Source: JANWHZ01 sp041487535
GTDB lineage: Bacteria > Patescibacteriota > Saccharimonadia > Saccharimonadales > UBA4665
Reading direction: 5' to 3'
Assembly (NCBI GenBank): GCA_041487535.1
Contig: JBGPNM010000010.1
Location: 1-28,569 of the forward strand
Length of the DNA: 28,569 nt
Under the pieces are notes generated by a model. That model had not been told where the DNA came from, did no database searches, and was given only the letters and a program-made list of their open reading frames with translations. Below are positions 23,223-28,569 of the stretch, in pieces. Numbering within the stretch: the stretch's first letter is position 1; every line of letters starts with the position of its first letter. The translations under genes were made by a program, and so were the position numbers.

Positions 23223-23281
23223 GAAAAAGTGACATAACCAAGGCAAGGGCTGCTGTCTTCTCGTAATTAAAGCAACGCCAC

Positions 23282-23809
23282 TTAAGTTACTATCGGTGCT
23301 GATGCCGGCGCGACTGACCGTTTACCCTGCAGGAGTTCATTGATGATAATGCGGCGGTTGGTAATCTCTACGATCTGTGAGCGGTCAATGCTGAGCGAAC
23401 CTCCGGTCAGATTCTTCCAGAACGAACGCGAGGCGTAGATTTTTTGCACCTGCATGCTGGTTGTCTCTACTGCGTAATCACTCACCTTGCCGACTTTTTC
23501 TTTGCTGGTGGTCTCGATGAGCTTATCTAGCAATTCGAAGTTCATGTCCAGCAGATCCTTTAGGCGCACCAGATCGTCGGGCTGAGCGAGCACATCGTGG
23601 TCGTTGATGATATAGCCCCGCCCGCTTATTTCGCGGATGTCCTGGCATAGCAGTATCAACTCGCGTTTGTCCGCACCGTCCCGCACGTAAAAACCTTCGA
23701 TGCTCAGCTTGTGCGGGTTGAATATAGGGGCGATTATCCAGGCCACCGGACCGCCTGTGCGTAGTGATAACACCGGCTTGTTCAGGATTTGTCCGCTTAG
23801 CTGCAGCAT
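23282..23809 (-). CDS. PRC-barrel domain protein
   Basis: With the start at 23809 (MLQLSGQILNKPVLSLRTGG) this is a 175-aa protein with two PRC-barrel-like halves: about 1-75 (GGPVAWIIAPIFNPHKLSIEGFYV) and 85-160 (KEKVGKVSDYAVETTSMQVQKIYASRS). PRC barrels occur in RimM and in proteins of unknown role; this is not RimM, as the N-terminal RimM domain is missing. GTG and ATG codons further upstream overlap the promoter hexamer, so 23809 is preferred. It is divergent from tsaE. Confidence 0.8.
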   Translation of the reverse strand: MLQLSGQILNKPVLSLRTGGPVAWIIAPIFNPHKLSIEGFYVRDGADKRELILLCQDIREISGRGYIINDHDVLAQPDDLVRLKDLLDMNFELLDKLIETTSKEKVGKVSDYAVETTSMQVQKIYASRSFWKNLTGGSLSIDRSQIVEITNRRIIINELLQGKRSVAPASAPIVT

Positions 23810-23815
23810 ACTCAT

Positions 23816-23821
23816 ATTGTA
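23816..23821 (-). promoter_or_regulatory. -10 TACAAT for the PRC-barrel gene (leaderless geometry)
   Basis: Minus-strand TACAAT ends 6 nt before the ATG at 23809. No Shine-Dalgarno is present. On the other strand TACTAT (23880-23885) lies 7 nt before the tsaE start at 23893, giving a compact divergent pair. Confidence 0.45.
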
Positions 23822-23892
23822 CACCGCATTCGCGGGCCCGGCATGACGCTCGTGCTTGCGGGGGCGTCCGATTGCGCGCTACTATTACGATG

Positions 23893-24360
23893 ATGAACAC
23901 AGTGCTACGATGGCGCACGGCAACCGCTGGCCCTGAAATTACTGAACGTCTTGGTGCGGCCGTGGGCGCGCGTTTGCGCGGCGGCGAGGTGATTGAGCTC
24001 ATTAGCGATCTGGGCGGCGGCAAAACCACCTTTGTGCGCGGGCTGGCCAAAGGGGCGGGCAGCCGCGACCACATTACCAGCCCGACGTTCACTATTAGCC
24101 AAGAATATACGGCCGGCGATCTTACCCTTTATCACTTTGATTTTTACCGCCTGCAGGAGGCTGGCGTGATGGCGGACGAGCTTGCCGAAGTCGCGGGCAA
24201 ACCGCACACCGTGGTGATTATCGAGTGGGGTGATATCGCCCGTCACGTGCTGCCAGAAGGCGGCGTAACTATCGAAATTCAAGCCATGGGGGAACTGGAG
24301 CGCAGGCTGACCTTTACTTATCCCAAAGACCGTGCGTACCTCATCCCAGAGGAGGCGTAA
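23893..24360 (+). CDS. tsaE: tRNA threonylcarbamoyladenosine biosynthesis ATPase TsaE
   Basis: This 155-aa protein has the P-loop SDLGGGKTTFVRGLAKGAG (GGGKTT at 41-46), then ITSPTFTISQEYTAG, LYHFDFYRL and VVIIEWGDIARHVLP, all diagnostic of TsaE (YjeE). TsaE drives TsaBD turnover in t6A37 formation. Tandem ATGs at 23890 and 23893 are both possible; 23893 fits the leaderless spacing from TACTAT 23880-23885. It overlaps tsaB by one base (TAATG). Confidence 0.95.
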   Translation: MNTVLRWRTATAGPEITERLGAAVGARLRGGEVIELISDLGGGKTTFVRGLAKGAGSRDHITSPTFTISQEYTAGDLTLYHFDFYRLQEAGVMADELAEVAGKPHTVVIIEWGDIARHVLPEGGVTIEIQAMGELERRLTFTYPKDRAYLIPEEA

Positions 24361-24752
24361 TGCTTGTTCTATCTATCCGTACAGACAGACCGGAGGCCGA
24401 GGTCGGCCTGTTTGACGGCAAGCAGCAGCTTGCGCACGAAACGTGGCAGGCGCACCGTGAGCTCTCGATCACGCTGCACACGAAGATTGATGAGTTATTG
24501 AAAGGTCACGGCAAGACGTTGCATGATCTCCAGGGCATCGCCTGCTTCAAGGGGCCGGGCAGCTTCACGGGCTTGCGCATCGGCCTCAGCGTGGCCAACG
24601 CCCTAGCCTACGCGCTGAATATTCCTATTGTCGCTGCCCAAGGCGACGATTGGTTGGCGGAGGGCTTAGCCGTACTGCGCAGCGGCAAGAATGAGCGCGT
24701 CGTCTTGCCCGAATACGGCTCCCCTGTCCATATCACCGAGCAGAAACATTGA
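24360..24752 (+). CDS. tsaB: tRNA threonylcarbamoyladenosine biosynthesis protein TsaB (short form)
   Basis: This 130-aa protein matches the N-terminal half of TsaB (YeaZ): MLVLSIRTDRPEAEVGLFDG, HTKIDELL, and the signature GIACFKGPGSFTGLRIGLSVANALAYAL. TsaB is usually about 210-230 aa; only the first actin-like domain is present here, with a short C-terminal extension. Short TsaB forms may be normal in reduced genomes, since dimerisation with TsaD uses the N-terminal domain. It ends with TGA and is coupled to tsaE. Confidence 0.88.
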   Translation: MLVLSIRTDRPEAEVGLFDGKQQLAHETWQAHRELSITLHTKIDELLKGHGKTLHDLQGIACFKGPGSFTGLRIGLSVANALAYALNIPIVAAQGDDWLAEGLAVLRSGKNERVVLPEYGSPVHITEQKH

Positions 24753-24777
24753 CCGAATTTGACAAAAAAGGGTATAG

Positions 24778-24807
24778 TTGGGGTAAGGATTTGCTTTGTA
24801 CTATACG
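24778..24807 (+). promoter_or_regulatory. Candidate promoter of rny
   Basis: TTGGGG (24778-24783) and TATACG (24802-24807) with an 18-nt spacer form a plausible sigma70-type promoter. A TTGACA at 24759 lacks a correctly spaced -10. The predicted leader is about 110 nt and ends with AAAGGA (24915-24920) 6 nt before the rny ATG. Confidence 0.35.
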
Positions 24808-24926
24808 ATTAGCGATCCGACAGACTCTATTTAATTCGATTTTGGTAGTAAGGAACATTTGGGGCTAGTGACGTGAGAGCGATTGCCCTAGCGTATCCTC
24901 TTATCTGCCGATAGAAAGGAACAATT

Positions 24927-26441
24927 ATGGAACCAGTGACCATAGTGCTGACAGTGGTCGGCATTGCCGTGGGTTTTGGAGCGAATACAGTAATTGCAAA
25001 GCGCCGAGCCGGTACGGCTGAGGATCAGGCGAAGAGCGAACTCGATAAGGCGAAACGTGAAGCCGACAAGCTGGTCGCCCAAGCCCGTGAGGATGCCGCC
25101 AAATTGGCTACCGAAGCGCGCCAAGAAGAGCAAACACACCGGCGCGAGCTGAAGGATCTGGAGCAGCGCCTGGTGGCCCGGGAGGAAACATTCGACACCA
25201 AGCTCGATAATCTGGACAAGCGGACCGAAAGTCTACGCAAGAGTGAAGATGAGGCTGAGAGGCTAAAGGATGAAATCCGCGAGATCCGCACCCGCCAGCA
25301 GGAAAAGTTGGAGAAAATCGCCAAGCTCAGCAAAGACGAGGCGGCTGAGAAGTTGATGCAGATGACCGAGCGGGACATTAAGGACGACCTGACGGGACTA
25401 ATCTCGAAGCTGCAAAATGAAGCGCGGGAGAATGCCGACGAGCAGGCCGCGCTGATTATCACTACCGCTATGGAGCGCATGGCCAGCGAAGTCACGGCCG
25501 AGCGGACCGTTGCCAGCGTCAAGCTGGAGGATGAAGAAATGAAAGGGCGCATTATCGGCAAGGAAGGCCGCAACATCCAGGCGTTGCAGCGGGCGACTGG
25601 CGTTGACATTATGGTGGACGACACTCCGGGTTATGTCGTGTTGTCCAGCTTCGACCCGATCCGCCGCGAAGTCGCCCGGCAGTCAATGGAATTACTTATG
25701 AAGGACGGCCGGATCCACCCGGCGCGCATCGAAGAAGTGGTAGATAAAGCGCAAAAGAACGTGGAAAAAGAAGTCGTGCGGGCCGGCGAAGATGCTGCCC
25801 GCGAGGTCGGCGTTTTGGGTGTGCCGCGCGAGATTTTGCACCTGCTTGGGGAACTGCGGTACCGTACCAGTTACGGCCAGAACGTGCTGAAGCACTCCAC
25901 CGAAATGGCGCACATGGCCGGCTTAATTGCCGAAGAAGTCGGGGCTGATGTCAAGATTACCAAGTATGCCGCTCTCGTCCATGACATCGGCAAGGCGATG
26001 ACACACAAGATGGAAGGCAAGCACCACCACATAAGCGGCGAAATATTACGCAAGTACGGTGCCCCCGAAGCGGTCGCTCTGGCCGCCGAACAGCATCATG
26101 ACGACGTGGATGCGACCAGCGTAGAAGCGCTGGTGATACGGACGGTGGATGCTATCAGCGCGGCCCGTCCCGGTGCGCGCAATATCTCGGCCGAAAACTT
26201 CGCTGAACGCATGCGCGAGCTGGAGAACGTAGCTAACGGCTTTAAAGGTATCGAGAAATCGTACGCCATCAGCGCCGGCCGCGAAGTGCGCGTATTTGTA
26301 CGGCCGCAGCAGATCGATGACCTGTCTGCCATCAAACTGGCCCGCGACATCGCCAACAAAATCGAGTCTTCCATGCAGTATCCCGGCACCATCAAGGTGA
26401 ACGTCATCCGCGAAACCCGCGCTATCGAGTACGCCAAGTAA
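24927..26441 (+). CDS. rny: Ribonuclease Y
   Basis: This 504-aa protein has an N-terminal membrane anchor (about 4-24), a long charged coiled coil (about 30-190), a KH domain (GRIIGKEGRNIQALQRATGV, with GKEG near 211) and an HD domain with the metal pair H352-D353 in ALVHDIGKAMTHKMEGKHHH. RNase Y initiates mRNA decay at the membrane. ymdB downstream is the usual neighbour in Firmicutes and CPR, here with a CYTH gene between. Confidence 0.98.
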   Translation: MEPVTIVLTVVGIAVGFGANTVIAKRRAGTAEDQAKSELDKAKREADKLVAQAREDAAKLATEARQEEQTHRRELKDLEQRLVAREETFDTKLDNLDKRTESLRKSEDEAERLKDEIREIRTRQQEKLEKIAKLSKDEAAEKLMQMTERDIKDDLTGLISKLQNEARENADEQAALIITTAMERMASEVTAERTVASVKLEDEEMKGRIIGKEGRNIQALQRATGVDIMVDDTPGYVVLSSFDPIRREVARQSMELLMKDGRIHPARIEEVVDKAQKNVEKEVVRAGEDAAREVGVLGVPREILHLLGELRYRTSYGQNVLKHSTEMAHMAGLIAEEVGADVKITKYAALVHDIGKAMTHKMEGKHHHISGEILRKYGAPEAVALAAEQHHDDVDATSVEALVIRTVDAISAARPGARNISAENFAERMRELENVANGFKGIEKSYAISAGREVRVFVRPQQIDDLSAIKLARDIANKIESSMQYPGTIKVNVIRETRAIEYAK

Positions 26442-26453
26442 CAGAGTGTCGGC

Positions 26454-26459
26454 TACAAT
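26454..26459 (+). promoter_or_regulatory. -10 TACAAT before the CYTH gene (leaderless geometry)
   Basis: TACAAT ends 7 nt before ATG 26467, in the 25-bp gap after rny. No Shine-Dalgarno is present. It would allow expression of the CYTH-ymdB pair independent of rny. Confidence 0.45.
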
Positions 26460-26466
26460 AGTAGAC

Positions 26467-27072
26467 ATGCAGGCCGAAATTGAAATCAGATTTTTCGGAG
26501 TGGATTACGAGGAGTTGCGCCAAAAGCTGCTTGAGGCAGGCGCACGGCAAGCGTACCCCATGCGTGCAATGCGACGAGTCATCATCGACTACCCAGATCA
26601 GCATTTGCAGCACGGCGTGGACGGTGCCTGGAGTTTTGTGCGGCTTCGTGATGAAGGTGGCCGCGCTCTGCTTACCTACAAGCAAATTGCGAAAAGCGAA
26701 AATCACGACACGCACGAGATCGAGACTGAAGTTTCATCGTATGAAAACACCATTGCCCTGTTTGAGAAGATCGGCCTGGCGGTTATATCCGAACAGCATA
26801 CAAAACGTGAAGTCTGGCGCATGGGCGGTTGCGAGATATCGCTTGACGAGTGGCCGTGGCTGCCGCCGATGGTTGAAATAGAAGGGCCGAACGATGAAGC
26901 ACTCCAAGCGGTTGTCGAGTCTCTTGGTCTAAACGGGCAAGAGACTATCAACGGTAACGTCGTCAACGCCTATCGGAAGGTGTACCCAGGTATGACTGAA
27001 GAAGACAGCATCCGCGATATTCCTCTCTTGACGTTTGAGGAGATGCCTCAGTGGCTAAAGGAGCGACAGTAG
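26467..27072 (+). CDS. CYTH-domain protein (class IV adenylate cyclase / thiamine triphosphatase-like)
   Basis: This 201-aa protein starts MQAEIEIRFFGVDYEELRQKL. The N-terminal ExEx(K/R) motif (E4, E6, R8) marks the CYTH triphosphate tunnel. WSFVRLRDEGGRALLTYK, HEIETEVSSYENTIALFEKIGL, KREVW and ISLDEWPWLPPMVEIEGP supply the expected charged strands. Family members hydrolyse or cyclise triphosphorylated substrates using divalent metal. The first motif has Arg where Lys is usual. A substrate is not assigned. ymdB starts 2 nt after the stop. Confidence 0.88.
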   Translation: MQAEIEIRFFGVDYEELRQKLLEAGARQAYPMRAMRRVIIDYPDQHLQHGVDGAWSFVRLRDEGGRALLTYKQIAKSENHDTHEIETEVSSYENTIALFEKIGLAVISEQHTKREVWRMGGCEISLDEWPWLPPMVEIEGPNDEALQAVVESLGLNGQETINGNVVNAYRKVYPGMTEEDSIRDIPLLTFEEMPQWLKERQ

Positions 27073-27074
27073 GC

Positions 27075-27869
27075 ATGAACATTCTCTACGTCGGTGACAT
27101 TATGGGCGAGATGGGCATACGGACGGTGGCTGAGGTGTTGCCCGGGTTGCGGCAGAAGTACGGCATCGATGTTGTTATTGCGCAGAGCGAGAACGTGAGC
27201 GGCGGCAAGGGGATCACGCCGGAGGACTTTGTTCGCCTGCGCGGGATGGGCGTGGACTTTTGCAGCGGCGGCAACTGGAGCCTGAAGCGTAAAACGATTA
27301 GTCCCTTGCTTGACGACCCGGAAGCGCCTATCATCCGGCCGGCGAACTATCCGGAAGGCACGCCAGGGCAGGGGTATAAGTATGCGCACACAGCGAAGGG
27401 TGAAGTGCTCGTTATCAGTTTGGTCGGGCAAATCGTCGGCCGCGATGCTGACCAGGCCATAGATAACCCCCTGAAGGTCGTGGACCAGATTTTAGCGTCG
27501 CAGGTAGCTGTGCCACGCGCCGCCTGTATCGTCAATTTCCACGGCGATTTTAGCAGCGAGAAAGTGGTGATCGGCCATTACCTGGACGGGCGTGTAACGG
27601 CGGTAATCGGCGACCACTGGCATGTGCCCACTGCTGATGCCCGCGTACTGCCGGGCGGCGCGGCACATATGACCGACATCGGCATGTGCGGCGCGCTCGA
27701 TGCGTCGCTGGGTATATCCTTCGACAGCGTTATTCCCCGCTGGCGCGACGGCCTGCAGACCCGCAACGAATTGGCCAGCACCGGCCGCCGCCAATTCAAC
27801 GCCCTGCTCGTGTCGGTTACTGATGACGGCCTAGCCGCTTCCGCCGAACATATCCGGCGCTATCAGTAG
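27075..27869 (+). CDS. ymdB: YmdB-family (TIGR00282) metallophosphoesterase
   Basis: This 264-aa protein has the family start MNILYVGDIMGEMGIR (metal ligand Asp8), then SENVSGGKGIT (Glu39, Asn40), GGNWSLKRK (Asn67), NFHGDFSSEK (His156) and GDHWHVPTADARVLPGG (His181, His183). YmdB hydrolyses 2',3'-cyclic nucleotides (established for the B. subtilis protein) and partners genetically with RNase Y. The His normally following Asn67 (GNH) is Trp68 here. AAAGGAG (27057-27063) lies 11 nt upstream. The 3' end is repeated, diverged, at 28513. Confidence 0.95.
   Translation: MNILYVGDIMGEMGIRTVAEVLPGLRQKYGIDVVIAQSENVSGGKGITPEDFVRLRGMGVDFCSGGNWSLKRKTISPLLDDPEAPIIRPANYPEGTPGQGYKYAHTAKGEVLVISLVGQIVGRDADQAIDNPLKVVDQILASQVAVPRAACIVNFHGDFSSEKVVIGHYLDGRVTAVIGDHWHVPTADARVLPGGAAHMTDIGMCGALDASLGISFDSVIPRWRDGLQTRNELASTGRRQFNALLVSVTDDGLAASAEHIRRYQ
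27803..27859 (+). repeat. ymdB 3' region, partner of the diverged repeat at 28513
   Basis: These 57 bp of ymdB coding sequence match 28513-28569 at 46 of 57 positions, offset by 710 bp. The similarity begins abruptly at 27803/28513 and runs to the end of the window. Confidence 0.8.
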
Positions 27870-27910
27870 GGGATCGCAAAGTGAAGCCTACCATTGTATA
27901 ATGAACAACA

Positions 27911-28114
27911 ATGCTAAAACCTAAATTCTGGGCAATAGTAGGACACTCGCATAGTTTATTGCACTAGGAGAATGCCTTTCTCTGATGTTATCCTCTTGCC
28001 GGGGGTGCTAGCATAGGGAAGCCAGGCAATGTTACAGGCACGTATATACTGCCGCAATCCGTCACTGGACGTGCGGCACTAAAAGTGGCGGAAGATACCA
28101 TAATAAATCAATAA
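27911..28114 (+). pseudogene. Decayed small ORF with two in-frame stops
   Basis: ATG 27911 lies 8 nt after TATAAT (27897-27902). The frame reads MLKPKFWAIVG, meets TAG at 27965 and TGA at 27983, and then stays open and protein-like (GKPGNVTGTYILPQSVTG) to TAA at 28112-28114. A good promoter plus an interrupted frame suggests a decayed small exported protein gene. Chance is not excluded for so short a frame. Confidence 0.3.
28050..28078. other. Bulged hairpin in the ymdB insert
   Basis: TGCCGCA (28050-28056) pairs with TGCGGCA (28072-28078), and the inner CGTC-ACTG-GACG (28060-28071) pairs too. ATC is extruded on one side. No T-run follows. Imperfect palindromes with extrahelical bases can be recombination sites, but no integron core motif is present. 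Confidence 0.4.
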
Positions 28115-28127
28115 GTGGGTGAAGACT

Positions 28128-28493
28128 ATGAACAAACACAAAACTATCATCATTTCTGTCGCATTAGCAGCTTTAGTCGTTACCGGTACTGGTGTCTTCC
28201 TGTATGCTCAGACGCATAGCAATAAAGCATCTATAAATCTATCTTATGCAGGACGGCTCACGTCAATCGATACGTCCGCGATGGCTACTGACGGGCCGGG
28301 AGTCTACCTGGTTGACGTAAATGGCCAGAAGATCATCGTACATTTAGATGCCGGCGAATCTGCGTGCGACCGCGATGCGATCAAGGTGCCTGATGTGAAG
28401 GTCGGCGACAGTGTGCGCGTAAAAGGCGACAAAGGCAGCGATGGGATTGTCCGCATTTGTAAGGCCGGCACCTACATTACGGCCAATCGCTAG
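28128..28493 (+). CDS. Small exported or membrane-anchored protein of unknown function
   Basis: This 121-aa protein starts MNKHKTIIISVALAALVVTG (signal anchor to about residue 27). The mature domain is small and beta-rich: SYAGRLTSIDTS, GVYLVDVNGQKIIVHLD, VKVGDSVRVKGD and GIVRICKAGTYI, resembling a single OB-like barrel with Cys80 and Cys111 that could bridge. ATG 28128 is preferred over GTG 28119, as GGGTG sits just before it. No family is recognised. It lies between ymdB and a second diverged ymdB tail, as cargo of an apparent insertion. Confidence 0.72.
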   Translation: MNKHKTIIISVALAALVVTGTGVFLYAQTHSNKASINLSYAGRLTSIDTSAMATDGPGVYLVDVNGQKIIVHLDAGESACDRDAIKVPDVKVGDSVRVKGDKGSDGIVRICKAGTYITANR

Positions 28494-28512
28494 GGCCTTG
28501 TTCGTGTGAGAG

Positions 28513-28569
28513 CCTGCTCGTGTCGGTTAATGATGCCGGTCTGGCTACCTCCGCCGAACATGTTCAGCA
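28513..28569 (+). pseudogene. Detached, diverged copy of the ymdB 3' end (runs off the window)
   Basis: In the ymdB frame it reads LLVSVNDAGLATSAEHVQ against LLVSVTDDGLAASAEHIR in the intact gene. Of 11 nucleotide differences, three are silent (GGC/GGT, CTA/CTG, GCC/GCT) and others are conservative (Ile/Val). Upstream of 28513 the similarity stops and no ymdB body is attached. It is best read as the 3' end of another ymdB allele left on the far side of the insert. Confidence 0.7.

Larger units (their letters stand above)
27870..28127 (+). other. Insert DNA between ymdB and the small exported gene
   Basis: This 258-bp stretch holds a leaderless-type promoter (TATAAT 27897-27902), a decayed small ORF (27911-28114) and a bulged hairpin (28050-28078). 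I see no terminator for ymdB. Confidence 0.5.

Noticed and set aside
23223..23281. A fourth copy of the AAGAGCAGCCCG repeat (reverse strand, GGGCTGCTGTCTTC)
   Set aside because: It matches only with an insertion and over fewer bases.

Overview
The window looks like a chromosomal segment from a small-genome bacterium of the Candidate Phyla Radiation (Patescibacteria), most likely a Saccharibacteria (TM7) relative. Grounds: a compact type IV pilus (T4P) operon, many tightly packed housekeeping genes, short versions of universal proteins (TsaB of 130 aa), and use of the standard code. TGA ends several genes (the aminoglycoside phosphotransferase, PH-domain, pilM, pilO, mazG and tsaB genes), which argues against the TGA=Gly lineages. 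The lineage is inferred from gene content; no rRNA lies in the window. There are no tRNA genes or CRISPR arrays that I can see.

Layout. 1-2342: accessory genes (methyltransferase fragment, APH(4)-like phosphotransferase, membrane-anchored HNH nuclease). 2397-9682: core genes yebC, ruvC, ruvA, ruvB and a PH-domain membrane protein, interleaved with accessory genes: two winged-helix/Nudix paralogues (one carrying an in-frame TGA), a PLD-like protein and a C45-type Ntn hydrolase. 9889-9933: a hairpin terminator between convergent units. 9939-20930 (minus strand): the T4P locus pilB-pilC-[insert]-pilA-two minor pilins-PilX-like-pilM-pilN-pilO-small membrane protein. 21248-23222: recA-mazG-recX. 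23282-24752: PRC-barrel protein divergent from tsaE-tsaB. 24927-27869: rny-CYTH-ymdB (RNA decay and phosphodiesterase). 27870-28569: a small exported protein followed by a second, diverged copy of the ymdB 3' end.

The most interesting signal is a repeated architecture. At two loci a core gene (pilC; ymdB) is followed by exported or membrane cargo genes, and the far side of the cargo carries a second copy of the core gene's own 3' end. The pilC copy is 64 bp with only two differences, both synonymous; the ymdB copy shows 46 of 57 matches with synonymous and conservative changes. This is what insertion at gene 3' ends with tail restoration, or additive recombination with DNA from a relative, would leave. 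No integrase is visible. The T4P (DNA uptake), RecA/RecX and RuvABC genes in the same window make natural transformation a plausible, untested route.

A second theme is start-site architecture: many genes have a -10-like hexamer, often extended (TGn), 6-8 nt before the start codon and no Shine-Dalgarno, suggesting leaderless mRNAs. Others (recA, pilA, pilN, rny) have clear ribosome binding sites.
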